Assembly (NCBI GenBank): GCA_016125405.1
Contig: WGLW01000008.1
Coordinates: 62,001-126,000, forward strand
Reading direction: 5' to 3'
DNA length: 64,000 bases
Source: Alphaproteobacteria bacterium
Lineage (GTDB): Bacteria; Pseudomonadota; Alphaproteobacteria; Caulobacterales; Hyphomonadaceae
Shown here: piece by piece, positions 46,224-55,806 of the stretch
Numbering within the stretch: position 1 is the first letter of the stretch
Layout of the letters: every line of letters starts with the position of its first letter
Position numbers and translations under genes: made by a program
The notes under the pieces: generated by a model
The model's database searches: none
What the model saw: only the letters and a program-made list of their open reading frames with translations
What the model was told of the DNA's origin: nothing

Positions 46224-47321
46224 TCAGGCCGCCACTGGCCGGGCCAGCTTTGTCCGGACTTTCCAGAACCGAACGGCGCGCTGCGCGGCCGCCACTGGCA
46301 CCTGCTCGTAAAGGCGGCCGAACGCCTCCGCCTTTGACAAGGCGTAATCTTCGCCGCCAATCAGGATGCAGAGAGTTACAAACAAGGGTCGGTCGAATCC
46401 GGCGCAGCGGCACAACATGGCGAGCGCATCGACATCCTTGGCCTGGACGAGCTGCGATGTGAAACCAAACTCTGTATCGACTTCGCGGGACAGCAGGATC
46501 AGAAACGCCGTGTGTTTGCCTTCCCGAAGAAGGTCCACAAGCGTAGACGGCTTCACAGCGCCGTTGCGAAGCAGGGAGGCGACATGTCTTTCGGCTGCTT
46601 CGTAGTCGGCGGGTAGCGCGCCGTAGGCCGCCCACAGACGCTTTCGGCTGACTTCGAGCGCCGAATTCAGTTCGGCCTCCGAAACGCCGTGAAAACGGTT
46701 GAGAATATCCTGCCGAAGTCGGTCGCCAACCTTGAGGTAGATGTCATTCAGAAGATCGAGCGGAACATGCCGATTTTTCACGAACGGGGCATGAAGCCGT
46801 GAATTCGTTTCGGCGCGTTTGGCGATGCGCTCGAACGTTTTTCGATCAACTCGAGCAGTCGCATTTTCAAGCAAGGCATAGGTGATCTTGTCATCTTCAC
46901 GAGCCACGAGAGCGCTCGACACGGTGGCGCTGATTTCTGGCCGGTGCGCGACGGCTACATGATGGTCGGAGCCTTTCGCGTCGATTACATCGAGTAAGTC
47001 GCGTTCGGTGAGGGCAGGCGACTTTTGAATAACGGGCCGGGCGACTTCGATTGTGTCCATGGCGAGCCGTCGGGCAGTCGGTCCGACGGGGGCGGTTGAC
47101 GCGGCGATCTTCCGCGAGAGTTCAACGCGCACCTGCAGTTCAAGGTCACTCGCAATGATGCCAAAAACTTCGTCGAACAGCTTGGCTTCCTGTTCCGAAC
47201 GCTCTTCGGGCTGAGACAGGAATGCATCGGTGACCTGCATCAACAAGTCACGCCGTTGTTCGCTCGATGTCGCGCGCGCGAGATCAAGCAGCATGGCGTA
47301 TCTGGAAGATTGCTGCGCCAC
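46224..47321 (-). CDS. DUF2336 domain protein
   Basis: A 365-residue alpha-helical cytosolic protein. The N-terminal half matches DUF2336, a family found mainly in alphaproteobacteria, through the SEQRRDLLMQVTDAFL and ASDLELQVRVELSRKIAAS segments followed by the heat-repeat-like VARPVIQKSPALTERDLLDVI. The function of the family is not established. The start is GTG at 47321 with GGGGGGAAC upstream. A 16-bp palindrome lies 40 bp upstream of the start. It is convergent with tgt. Confidence 0.85.
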   Translation of the reverse strand: MAQQSSRYAMLLDLARATSSEQRRDLLMQVTDAFLSQPEERSEQEAKLFDEVFGIIASDLELQVRVELSRKIAASTAPVGPTARRLAMDTIEVARPVIQKSPALTERDLLDVIDAKGSDHHVAVAHRPEISATVSSALVAREDDKITYALLENATARVDRKTFERIAKRAETNSRLHAPFVKNRHVPLDLLNDIYLKVGDRLRQDILNRFHGVSEAELNSALEVSRKRLWAAYGALPADYEAAERHVASLLRNGAVKPSTLVDLLREGKHTAFLILLSREVDTEFGFTSQLVQAKDVDALAMLCRCAGFDRPLFVTLCILIGGEDYALSKAEAFGRLYEQVPVAAAQRAVRFWKVRTKLARPVAA

Positions 47322-47360
47322 GTCGCTTGTTCCCCCCTGGACTTTGGCTGCGGCGCTAAT

Positions 47361-47376
47361 CTTATCAATGGATAAG
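47361..47376. promoter_or_regulatory. palindromic operator candidate upstream of DUF2336 gene
   Basis: CTTATC-AATG-GATAAG is a perfect 6-bp inverted repeat in the 123-bp gap before the DUF2336 gene. On the minus strand it follows TTGAGC by about 10 bases and lies 40 bp before the GTG, placing it within or next to the expected promoter. Its AT-rich arms stand out in this GC-rich DNA. Confidence 0.45.
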
Positions 47377-47444
47377 TAAATGGACGCTCAATCCCGAGGC
47401 GAAAATTGAAAGCAAGCAGCGTCAAACCCGAATTGGGCCTGACC

Positions 47445-48083
47445 TTAGTCCGAGGAGGGATCCGCGCCGCGATAGACGATTGGCGGACCTTCCGGCGCGA
47501 TCACGCCTTTGGGATCCGGTGCGGCCGGTGGCGTGCACCCGAGCGCCAGGCCGACGCCCTTCAGATACGCGCGACGCTGGACGCCCCGCTCGTAGGCGGC
47601 GCGAAGGCGTCGCTCGTGCTCCGAGGCGCCTGAAGCCATCCTCACCAGAGACCGGTATGGGATGAACCCGGTCACAGCATCCTTGACTTCGTTGAGGGCG
47701 AGATGGGCGGCTTCGTCGCCTGTCTTCTCACTCAATGTGTCGTCCGGTTCTTCCGGGGCGTCAGAGTCCGGCCCGAGAATGGCGGTGAGTTCGTTCACCT
47801 CGGCGGCTATGCCAATGCAGTCGCGCCTCTTGATCGCTTCATAAGGGGATTGGATAGCCTCCAGGCGTGGGGGGATGGGCACGCGGCGCAGGTTTAGGTC
47901 GTTCAAGGGGGTCAGCGCGGCGTCCCCGACCCCGGACTGGGTCTTCGAGACAGCGCGGCCGACGGCCCCGTCGTCGCGAGGCTTCGAACTGGATGCACAG
48001 CCCGCGACGGCCAGTACAAGGCAGGCAGCCAAGATCAGGCGAGCCAGATCGGGCGCGCGCGCAGCAGGCATTGGCGTTTCCAT
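47445..48083 (-). CDS. predicted lipoprotein, function unknown
   Basis: A 212-residue protein with a lipoprotein signal (ARLILAACLVLAVAGC, lipid cysteine near residue 29). The mature part is soluble, with an acidic central stretch (PDSDAPEEPDDTLSEKTGDE), a small glycine-containing segment DAVTGFIPYRSLVRMASGAS, and two further cysteines (RRDCIGIAAEV and ALGCTPPAA). SGAS followed by EHERRLRAAYERGVQRRAYL forms a basic helix. I recognise no named family. ATG at 48083 directly follows AAGGGG, so the second ATG (48071) may be the real start. Confidence 0.7.
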   Translation of the reverse strand: METPMPAARAPDLARLILAACLVLAVAGCASSSKPRDDGAVGRAVSKTQSGVGDAALTPLNDLNLRRVPIPPRLEAIQSPYEAIKRRDCIGIAAEVNELTAILGPDSDAPEEPDDTLSEKTGDEAAHLALNEVKDAVTGFIPYRSLVRMASGASEHERRLRAAYERGVQRRAYLKGVGLALGCTPPAAPDPKGVIAPEGPPIVYRGADPSSD

Positions 48084-48157
48084 CCCCTTATTCTAACAGC
48101 CATTTTGGCTGCTTGGCGGCGACCCTGTGAAAATCCTGCGCCGCGACCTTATCCTCG

Positions 48158-48186
48158 TTGACCGGAGAGGAATCGCCCACTAGGTT
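48158..48186 (+). promoter_or_regulatory. promoter of tRNA-Lys
   Basis: TTGACC (48158-48163) and TAGGTT (48181-48186) are separated by exactly 17 bases and lie 15 bases before the tRNA 5' end. The stretch after the -10 is CCGCCCCTC, a GC-rich discriminator typical of stable-RNA promoters under stringent control. Confidence 0.7.
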
Positions 48187-48201
48187 CCGCCCCTCTTGTG
48201 A

Positions 48202-48277
48202 GAGCCTGTAGCTCAGTTGGTAGAGCACCTGACTTTTAATCAGGTGGTCCCGGGTTCGACCCCCGGCGGGCTCACCA
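48202..48277 (+). tRNA. tRNA-Lys (anticodon UUU)
   Basis: A full cloverleaf. The acceptor arm GAGCCTG pairs with CGGGCTC (one G-U pair), the D-arm contains AGCTCAGTTGGTAGAGC, the anticodon stem CCTGA/TCAGG encloses the loop CTTTTAA with anticodon TTT, and the T-arm contains GGTTCGACCCC. The CCA end is encoded at 48275-48277. It reads AAA and AAG lysine codons. Only one tRNA is in the window. Confidence 0.97.
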
Positions 48278-48322
48278 CAGGGATAGTCCCCTTCCTCCAT
48301 TTGCACCCAGGCGCGGTCGATA

Positions 48323-50167
48323 TTATGTGCCGGCCAGTTCGCGTCCAACGGGATAGAGCAGGTAGCGTTGGTCGTAAAAGGCGCTGCGCTCGTAGAAAAA
48401 CTGCAACCGTCTGAGGGGTGATGCAGCGAAGGCTGGATCGGCTTTCAGCCGGGCTTCAAAGTCGGCGCGGAGTTGCGGATCTTTGGCCAGCATCTGATCG
48501 GCCATTGGCGCGATGGCATAGGGCTCCATGTACTCCACGCGTTGCAGAATTTCAGGGAAAAAGCCCCAGGCGAAGAACGAGTCTTCGCCCTCCGGTTCAA
48601 GCAAGGATACCGCCAGCAGCCCAAGTGGTTGGTCCGTGGCGACGCGGATCGATCCTGCCGGGAAGGTCTCCATTCTGTGTTCGTGGCTGAATTCTGTCGC
48701 CGAAACCGGAAAGCGGCCTTCGGACGGCGCGGCGACCTTGAAGGCGCCGACCCGGATCATGTCCACCTCAACTGCCTTTGGCTTCTTGAGTGTTTCGAAC
48801 GCCACGCCGTGGGCTTTGAGCCTTGCGATGACGTCCGGCTTCGTTGCGGGAATCCAGTAAGCCGCCGGGATCGAAAGATTGGCGCCAACTTCGGAGCCGT
48901 AAACGGGAACAGTGACAATCGGGCCGGGTTGTCCCGTCCACTTCATCGTCTGGCCGCCAGAGGCTTCTGAAGGGGCCAGACTTCCGGACAGTGTCTCGAA
49001 ATCGAATTGCCAGACCGGGTCAGGCTTTGGCTTCCAGTTGGCGGCGACGGCGACCGGGCGCAAGGAGCGGTCCGATTGAATGGCCGCCCGCAACGCGTCG
49101 CTGTTGGCGGCGATCGCCTTCAGCGTCGCTTCGAGCAGGACGTAGGTTCCAAGCACGCGCCGCCGATATGGCTTGAGCGAATGGTTCTCCACGAGTACGG
49201 TTGGAAGGTGACGCAAGTCCCCATAGGCGTGACTGAAGCGCGGCGCGAAAGCGGGATAGTCGAGCCCTTTGGACAGGTCCGTGTTGTCGCGTTCGAAGAT
49301 CAGCGGCCCGGGAATGTGGCCTGCTTCAGCCAGGGCGACGTCGATCGCCGGCCGATAGGTCTTATCGAGCCATGAGCCGATCGCGGGACTGTCCGCATAG
49401 AGGCCGTTCCAGCCGTCAAAGCCGTAGGTAATGTCGTAGGCGTAGTCCATGCCGTCCGTGACGTGCAGGTCGATGTAGAGGGCCGGATCGTACTTCGCGA
49501 TGAGGCCGAGCAAGGCCTGCATCTCTGGAGCGTCGGCCTTCATGTAGTCGCGGTTCAGGTTGAGGTTCTGCGCGGTGTTGCGCCAACCTTGGTTGGCAGG
49601 CCCGCGCTGGTTGGGCCGGTTGAAGGCGGACGAGCGTTCGTGGCCATCGGCATTCAGCACTGGAACGAACACGATATTAACGTCGTCGATCAGCGCGCCC
49701 TTGCCCCGGAAGCATATGTCCCGCAGCAGCATGAGCCCTGCGTCCTTGCCGTCGATCTCGCCGGAATGGATGCCGGCCTGAATGAGAAAAACCGGCTTGT
49801 CTGGCCGAAGCTTCCGGCCGTCCTTCGTCACCACGACATCTACCAGCGTGCGGTTTTGTCCGGTCTTGCCGAAGGGTTCAAGGCGCACATGTGGGCAGGC
49901 TTTCGACAGCTTGCGCAGCCAGGCCACAGTCTGGTCGTAAGTAGGTGTCGCCGTCAGCCCCGTTCGTTCCGACGGCGTGATCCAGGGATCACCGGCCCCG
50001 ACGATCAGCCGCTCGCTCGCGCCGCTCCAGGCGGGAGCGGGGGGCAAAAAGAGCGTGGGATCAGAGGAAGGTGTCTGGGCTGCCGCCATAAATATACCTC
50101 CTGCCATGAAAGCGAGCATGAGCAGCCATCCACGCACACGGGCGTTCACACAATGCCTGTTTGCCAT
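48323..50167 (-). CDS. exported M14 family zinc carboxypeptidase
   Basis: A 614-residue secreted metallopeptidase. The Sec signal (LLMLAFMAGGIFMAAAQ) ends near residue 30. The zinc motif HxxE is in IQAGIHSGEIDGKDAG near 134, and the third ligand His lies in LYIDLHVTDGMD near 232, with NLNRDYMKADAPE between them. The C-terminal ~250 residues form an extra domain. Such proteins in caulobacters and sphingomonads act on peptides in the periplasm or medium. It is the first of four exported peptidases and is divergent from the S9 gene, separated by 78 bp. Confidence 0.92.
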   Translation of the reverse strand: MANRHCVNARVRGWLLMLAFMAGGIFMAAAQTPSSDPTLFLPPAPAWSGASERLIVGAGDPWITPSERTGLTATPTYDQTVAWLRKLSKACPHVRLEPFGKTGQNRTLVDVVVTKDGRKLRPDKPVFLIQAGIHSGEIDGKDAGLMLLRDICFRGKGALIDDVNIVFVPVLNADGHERSSAFNRPNQRGPANQGWRNTAQNLNLNRDYMKADAPEMQALLGLIAKYDPALYIDLHVTDGMDYAYDITYGFDGWNGLYADSPAIGSWLDKTYRPAIDVALAEAGHIPGPLIFERDNTDLSKGLDYPAFAPRFSHAYGDLRHLPTVLVENHSLKPYRRRVLGTYVLLEATLKAIAANSDALRAAIQSDRSLRPVAVAANWKPKPDPVWQFDFETLSGSLAPSEASGGQTMKWTGQPGPIVTVPVYGSEVGANLSIPAAYWIPATKPDVIARLKAHGVAFETLKKPKAVEVDMIRVGAFKVAAPSEGRFPVSATEFSHEHRMETFPAGSIRVATDQPLGLLAVSLLEPEGEDSFFAWGFFPEILQRVEYMEPYAIAPMADQMLAKDPQLRADFEARLKADPAFAASPLRRLQFFYERSAFYDQRYLLYPVGRELAGT

Positions 50168-50245
50168 TTCGGGTGTTTTCCCGTCTTGCTTTCATGAATC
50201 CTGTGTTCGCGCGATACTAGGCTACCGCAGATGAAGGTATAGCCG

Positions 50246-52486
50246 ATGGGATCAGGTCGCCACGCAATGAAGCTGGTCGCCGCGCTGACGATGGTGCTCA
50301 CGATGACAGGAACGGCCAACGCAGACAGGCTGACAGTGGAGCGCGTCTTTGCGGATCCCGCTATCTCGGGGCCCGTGGCGCGCGGCGTCAAGTTATCGCC
50401 TGACGGCAAGTCGGTGACATGGATTCAACCGCGGCCGGATAATCAGCACGTCACCGATCTTTGGGTGGCGGACCTTCCCGACGGCAAGCCTCACAAGCTG
50501 ATCGACGCCGCTTCGCTGATGTCGAATGACCGGGCGCTCTCTGAAGAGGAAAAATCGCGGCGCGAGCGGCAGGGCGTTCAGTCGTCAGGCGTGATCGATT
50601 ATCAGTGGGACGAAGAAGGTCGCTTTATCCTCGTGCCGGTTGAGGGTGATTTGTGGCTTTATCAACGCAGCGACGCGAAGGTGAGCCAGCTTACCAATTC
50701 CAAGGCCGATGAGATCGATGCAAAGGTGTCGCCAAAAGGAGGGTTTGTCTCCTTCGTCCGCAACGACAATCTCGTTGTCCTGCCGCTGAAAGGCGGCGCA
50801 GAAAAAGCGCTCACGGCAGACGGCACAGAGCTGAAAAGCTGGGCTACTGCCGAGTTCATCGCCCAGGAGGAGATGGACAGATTGACCGGGTATTGGTGGT
50901 CACCCGATGACACCCGCATAGCCCTGACGCACGTCGACCAGAGTGGCGTCGATGTGGTTCCGCGTCCCGACATCAACGCGACTGGCGCCGTGGTTGTAAA
51001 CCAGCGGTACCCGCGCGTTGGCCGGCCGAATGCAGTTGTCGATCTTTACGTGGAGGATGTCGCCACGGGGCGGAGGGTGAAGGTTGATCTTGGCCCGACT
51101 ACCGACATCTATCTGGCGCGTGTGGCCTGGGCCCGCGACGGGTCGGCGCTCTATGTGCAGCGGGAATCCCGGGATCAGAAGCGCCTGGACCTGCTGCGCG
51201 TCGATCCCGCCACGGGGCGAAGCAAGGTCATTATCAGCCAGACGTCGCCACACTGGATCGAGTTGAGCAGCGATTTCCGGCCGCTGAAGGACGGGACGCT
51301 GCTCTGGTCGAGCGAGGAGTCCGGCTACCGTCATATCTACCTTTACGGGGGCGACGGAAAGCCGATCCGGCAGGTCACATCCGGGCACTGGCCCGTGGAT
51401 GCGATCGTCGGCGTCGATGAGGCTTCCGAAACTGTCTATTTTGGCGCGAGCATGGATACGCCCCTCGAGCGCCGGATTTATTCGGTTTCGTATCGCTCTC
51501 CCGCTACCCCGGTCGCCATTACATCCGCTGGTGGCTGGTGGAGCGGCGAGGTGTCGGGAACGAGCCACGTGTTGCTCGGGACCTATCAGGATCCCTCAAC
51601 ACCGCCGCGCACCGGCATTTTCCGGCCCGATGGAACGGTTGCCCGATGGATCGAAGAAAATCGGCTCCAGCCGGGACACCCCTATTATCCTTATGTCACG
51701 CGACTGCGCCTGCCCACTTACGGGACCATGAAGGCCTCAGATGGAAAGGTGATGCACTGGATGATGCGCACGCCGCCCGACTTTGACCTCAAGAAGAAAT
51801 ACCCGGTCATCGTGCAGGTATATGGCGGACCAGCGAGTGCGCTTGTCGCCAAAAAATGGATGAGCCCGGCAGATCAGCTTTATCTGGAAGCGGGGTATAT
51901 CCTGTTCTCACTCGACAATCGTGGCACGCCAAACCGCTCTGTCGCGTTCAAGACGTCGATCGACCGGCGTATGGGGCAATTGGAGGCAGAGGACCAACTT
52001 GCGGGCGCGGCGTATCTCAAGACCTTGCCCTATGTGGATGGCGCCAGAATCGGCATTACCGGCTGGTCCAACGGCGGTTTCATGACGTTGTTGGCGCTAA
52101 CGACGCCAGATTCGCCGTTTGCCGCAGGCGTGGCCGGAGCTCCTCCAACTGATTTTCGTCTGTACGACACGCATTACACTGAGCGCTTTATGGGCACCGA
52201 TGAGACCAATCATGCCGGATATGAAGCGGCGGACATCGATAACCGGTTGGACAACCTTCGCCTAGGTTCGCTGATGCTGATTCATGGCATGGCGGATGAC
52301 AACGTGACATTCGACAATTCCACCCGGTTAGTGGCTGCGCTGCAGGCGAGGGATGTTGGCTTCGAGATGATGCTTTATCCCGGCCTGCGTCATCGCGCCG
52401 GGTGGGGTCCGGCGCAGTTGCGCCACCGCACGGAAGCGGCACTGGATTTCTTCCAACGCAAACTCAAACCGGCAGCGGCGCCATGA
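50246..52486 (+). CDS. exported S9 family prolyl peptidase, DPP-IV type
   Basis: A 746-residue serine peptidase with a Sec signal (hydrophobic VAALTMVLTMTGTANA), an N-terminal beta-propeller and a C-terminal alpha/beta hydrolase domain. The nucleophile elbow is TGWSNGGFM near residue 605, the aspartate lies in MADDNVTF near 685 and the histidine in GLRHRAGW near 715. FIAQEEMDRLTGYWW near 210 is the double-Glu loop of dipeptidyl peptidase IV that grips the N-terminus. It probably releases Xaa-Pro dipeptides in the periplasm. It overlaps the M28 gene by ATGA. Confidence 0.95.
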   Translation: MGSGRHAMKLVAALTMVLTMTGTANADRLTVERVFADPAISGPVARGVKLSPDGKSVTWIQPRPDNQHVTDLWVADLPDGKPHKLIDAASLMSNDRALSEEEKSRRERQGVQSSGVIDYQWDEEGRFILVPVEGDLWLYQRSDAKVSQLTNSKADEIDAKVSPKGGFVSFVRNDNLVVLPLKGGAEKALTADGTELKSWATAEFIAQEEMDRLTGYWWSPDDTRIALTHVDQSGVDVVPRPDINATGAVVVNQRYPRVGRPNAVVDLYVEDVATGRRVKVDLGPTTDIYLARVAWARDGSALYVQRESRDQKRLDLLRVDPATGRSKVIISQTSPHWIELSSDFRPLKDGTLLWSSEESGYRHIYLYGGDGKPIRQVTSGHWPVDAIVGVDEASETVYFGASMDTPLERRIYSVSYRSPATPVAITSAGGWWSGEVSGTSHVLLGTYQDPSTPPRTGIFRPDGTVARWIEENRLQPGHPYYPYVTRLRLPTYGTMKASDGKVMHWMMRTPPDFDLKKKYPVIVQVYGGPASALVAKKWMSPADQLYLEAGYILFSLDNRGTPNRSVAFKTSIDRRMGQLEAEDQLAGAAYLKTLPYVDGARIGITGWSNGGFMTLLALTTPDSPFAAGVAGAPPTDFRLYDTHYTERFMGTDETNHAGYEAADIDNRLDNLRLGSLMLIHGMADDNVTFDNSTRLVAALQARDVGFEMMLYPGLRHRAGWGPAQLRHRTEAALDFFQRKLKPAAAP

Positions 52487-53880
52487 AACGCTATCTCGCT
52501 CTCATCGTTATTCTGGCTCTGACCGGATGTGCGCAGGCGCCTTCGGTGAAGGCGCCTGGCGTGCCGGGCGCTTCAGCGAGTGTGGCGAACGCTCTCAAGG
52601 GCTTCTCAACGCAAGTCGATCCCAAGAGCCTCCGCGCGTTCGACCAGAAGATGGTCGATTTCGGCACCCGCTCCACGATTTCCGACACTGTATCCGATAC
52701 GCGGGGGATCGGTGCGGCAAGGCGCTGGGTGGAGTCCGTCTTTCGTGCGGACTCGGCTGCCTGCGGGGGTTGCCTCGAAATTGTAACCCCGTCCGATGTC
52801 GTCACGGGACCCCGCTACCCCGGTCCGACCAGGGTGGTGGATGTCGTGGCGATCCTCAAGGGAACCACGGACCCTGATCGTGTCATCATCATTCAAGGAC
52901 ACCTGGATAGTCGCAACAGCGACACGATGAACGTTACGGATGATGCGCCGGGAGCGAATGATGACGCTTCAGGCGTGTCTGCCGTTCTTGAAACAGCACG
53001 CATTCTTTCCAAACAGAAGTTTGCCGCGACCTTGGTTTTTGCTGCCCTCTCGGGGGAAGAGCAGGGCCTGAGCGGTGGTAAAATCCTGGCGGACTACGCA
53101 AAGGCGCAGGGCTGGAAAGTCGAGGCCGTTCTCAACAACGATATCATCGGGGCATCCGAAGGCATGAACGGGATGACTGATGCGAATACCGTCCGCGTTT
53201 TCTCGGAAGGCGTTCGCGCCGTGGAGACAGCCAAGATGGCGGCCCAGCGACGCTCCAACGGCGGCGAACTCGATAGTCCATCGCGCAATCTCTCAAGGTA
53301 CATGGCCGCGATTGCCGAGCGTTATATGCCTGATTTCAGCGTTCGAATGATCTACCGCATGGACCGATTTGGTCGTGGTGGAGACCACGCTCCCTTTCAG
53401 GCGCTGGGCTTCCCTGCGGTGCGAGTTACCGAGGGCGTCGAGAACTACGACCGGCAGCACCAGACGCTCAGAACTGAAAATGGCGTCACGTACGGCGACA
53501 CGATTGATCACGTTGATTTCGATTATCTCGCGAAAGTCACGCGGCTGAACCTGATGACCATGGTGTCGCTGGCGTCGGCACCGCCGCCGCCCACCGATGT
53601 GCGAATTGCCGGCGCGGTATCGCCCGACACAACCGTGTCATGGGCGCCGGCCGTCGGCGCCGATCGCTACGTCGTCTGGTGGCGCGACACCACGGCGCCG
53701 GAATGGATCCATTTTCGCGTCGCCGACGGATCGGCGACATCGCTCAAGCTGGAGAAGACAGTTATCGACGACTGGTTCTTTGGCGTTTCCGCGGTCTCCG
53801 CCGAAGGGTATGCGAGCCCGGTCGTGTTCGCCGGGCTCGTTGGCGATTTCGGCGTTCCGGATATGCCTCCCGGACCTTAA
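52483..53880 (+). CDS. M28 family aminopeptidase lipoprotein with FN3-like domain
   Basis: A 465-residue lipidated zinc aminopeptidase. The lipobox LTGC gives the lipid cysteine near residue 15. Metal ligands are visible in IQGHLDSR (His), GANDDASGVSA (Asp), SGEEQGLSG (catalytic Glu and Glu), LNNDIIGASEG (Asp) and GGDHAPFQ (His). The last ~100 residues form a beta-sandwich resembling fibronectin type III, with APAVGADRYVVWWRD and WFFGVSAVSAEGYASP. It is coupled to the S9 peptidase gene and would remove single residues after it. Confidence 0.92.
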   Translation: MKRYLALIVILALTGCAQAPSVKAPGVPGASASVANALKGFSTQVDPKSLRAFDQKMVDFGTRSTISDTVSDTRGIGAARRWVESVFRADSAACGGCLEIVTPSDVVTGPRYPGPTRVVDVVAILKGTTDPDRVIIIQGHLDSRNSDTMNVTDDAPGANDDASGVSAVLETARILSKQKFAATLVFAALSGEEQGLSGGKILADYAKAQGWKVEAVLNNDIIGASEGMNGMTDANTVRVFSEGVRAVETAKMAAQRRSNGGELDSPSRNLSRYMAAIAERYMPDFSVRMIYRMDRFGRGGDHAPFQALGFPAVRVTEGVENYDRQHQTLRTENGVTYGDTIDHVDFDYLAKVTRLNLMTMVSLASAPPPPTDVRIAGAVSPDTTVSWAPAVGADRYVVWWRDTTAPEWIHFRVADGSATSLKLEKTVIDDWFFGVSAVSAEGYASPVVFAGLVGDFGVPDMPPGP

Positions 53881-53886
53881 CGACGC

Positions 53887-55806
53887 CTATTTCGCTGCAA
53901 AAATGTCGTCCAGAAGGGTTGGCGCGCCATCAATGCGTTCCAGCTTCGGATAACGTGTGCCGCCGGCGTAGTCGATCTTGACCGTCTTGTAGGTCTCGCC
54001 GGTTTTGATCAGAAGCTCCAGCCCTTTGCCGGACTTGGTGGCTGCAACCGCATTCCGGATCGTATCAGCGTCAAATGCTTCCCCGTTCACGGCGAGGATC
54101 TTGGCCGCGACCGTGAGGCCAGCCTTGAATGCGGGACTGTCCCACGTCACCGAAGTGAGGTCGCCGTCCTTGTTGGCTGCGAGACCGATCGAATAGGTGA
54201 GGTTGGCGCCCTTGGAGCGTTTTTCCGCCGCCTTCCAGTAGTCACTGGGCGTTTCTGAATAGACCAGCTTGTAGCCGCCACGCTCGAAGCCGGCCAGCGG
54301 AGCCTTGGGCACCACATCAAGAATGCGCTCGCGCAGGAACGTATCCCAATCGTAGGGCTGAACCTTGTTGAGCGTATCGACAACGTCCTTCCAGGTGTAG
54401 GTGAGTTGGCCCCAGTCGCCGTCATTCATGCCGAGAAACGCCCTGGCGAAATCGTCGAGTGATTTCTTGCCGTCTGATTTCTGGCGGATCAGCGTGTCGA
54501 TTTCGAGCCAGATCAACTGGCCTTCCGAATAATAGTCCTCGCTTCTCTGCCAGTTGCGCCACGGGATCGGCCGGCGCGAAGCGATGATGGGGTCATTCGT
54601 CGTGTCGGTCAGCGGCCGCCACTCGCGGCCCTTCTGATAGTCGTATGTCGCGGCGGTCATCGCCCATACGTCCAGCGCTTCGGCCTTGGTGTAGAAGCCC
54701 GCGCGGACCGCTAACACCTGTCCCCAGTACTGCGTCATGCCCTCATACACCCAAAGAAGGCTGTCGCGCATCGGCACGTTGAAGCTTGGTGTCCACAGGT
54801 CGGCGGGGCGGCGATACTTGCCATTCCACGAATGCGTATATTCGTGCGCCAGCAGGTCGCGGCTGACCGAATGCTGATCCCAGTCCTTGAAGTAGCCGGA
54901 ACCGACACCGTTGTCGCTGGAGCGCTGGTGCTCCAGGCCCATCCCGCCAAGCTTGCTCGAAACCGAGAGAAGCATGTCGTAATGGTTGTAATGCCGTGCG
55001 CCGTAAAGCTTGTCGGCTTGCTTGATAAGATTGCGGATCGTTTCGATCTGCTCAGGCTTGGCGTCGACCATCTCAGCTGTGTCGCCCATGACGTCAAACG
55101 TCACGCGCGAACGTCCGCCTGGATCGAGATCGTACTTGCGCAGGTATTTTCCGGCGATCAGCGGACTGTCCACGAGCGTGTCGAAGCCAACGGTCTTGAA
55201 GTGAACTACGTCGCCGTCCGCTGACGCCGTCTCAAGCGCCGTTCCGAATTTCCAGTCTTCCGGCAGCTTCACCGATGCATCGATCATGACCTGCCGCGAG
55301 AAATGCCCGGCCGGATAGAGCGAAACGATCCACCAGTTCAGGCGAAGCATCTCCGGCGTGATCATCGTCGAGCCCTGATTGGGCTCGACGGCGGTTACGA
55401 ACTGGGCCGACACATCCACCTGCTTCACGCCGCTGGGAACGGTCACGCGAAAGGCATAGACGTTGGCTGGATCACGAACCCATTTCAGCGGCTTGCCGTT
55501 TCCGGTGAAGCGGATGCCCGTGTAGTCCATCATGGGACCGGATGCGCTGTGGTTGCCCGGAATCCACTGCGGGTAGAGCAGGATCAGTTCGCCGGGTTTG
55601 GCGACGGGGACGGATTCCTTCACCCAGAAAATCTTCCGGTCGAGATCCGTTGCATCGACGGTGAGCGAAAGCACGCCGGGATAGCGTACATCCCTTGGCG
55701 CGGGCACGGCGGGCGCCGCCGGGGCTGGCTTGGGTTCGCTGTTGGTCTGGCCGAATGCCGGAGTCACGAGAAAGAGGGCGGCCGAAAGCGCCAATGCGAG
55801 TTTCAA
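53887..55806 (-). CDS. exported M61 family glycyl aminopeptidase
   Basis: A 639-residue protein with a Sec signal (LALSAALFLVTPAFG, cleavage near residue 19). The thermolysin-like zinc motif HEYTHSWNGKYRRP is complete, and the C-terminal ~110 residues form a PDZ domain (GLAANKDGDLTSVTWDSPAF...AAKILAVNGEAF in two parts). M61 enzymes prefer N-terminal Gly and Ala. The start appears to be TTG at 55806 with GGAGAA upstream and leads straight into the signal peptide. It is convergent with the M28 gene, six bases apart. Confidence 0.93.
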   Translation of the reverse strand: MKLALALSAALFLVTPAFGQTNSEPKPAPAAPAVPAPRDVRYPGVLSLTVDATDLDRKIFWVKESVPVAKPGELILLYPQWIPGNHSASGPMMDYTGIRFTGNGKPLKWVRDPANVYAFRVTVPSGVKQVDVSAQFVTAVEPNQGSTMITPEMLRLNWWIVSLYPAGHFSRQVMIDASVKLPEDWKFGTALETASADGDVVHFKTVGFDTLVDSPLIAGKYLRKYDLDPGGRSRVTFDVMGDTAEMVDAKPEQIETIRNLIKQADKLYGARHYNHYDMLLSVSSKLGGMGLEHQRSSDNGVGSGYFKDWDQHSVSRDLLAHEYTHSWNGKYRRPADLWTPSFNVPMRDSLLWVYEGMTQYWGQVLAVRAGFYTKAEALDVWAMTAATYDYQKGREWRPLTDTTNDPIIASRRPIPWRNWQRSEDYYSEGQLIWLEIDTLIRQKSDGKKSLDDFARAFLGMNDGDWGQLTYTWKDVVDTLNKVQPYDWDTFLRERILDVVPKAPLAGFERGGYKLVYSETPSDYWKAAEKRSKGANLTYSIGLAANKDGDLTSVTWDSPAFKAGLTVAAKILAVNGEAFDADTIRNAVAATKSGKGLELLIKTGETYKTVKIDYAGGTRYPKLERIDGAPTLLDDIFAAK

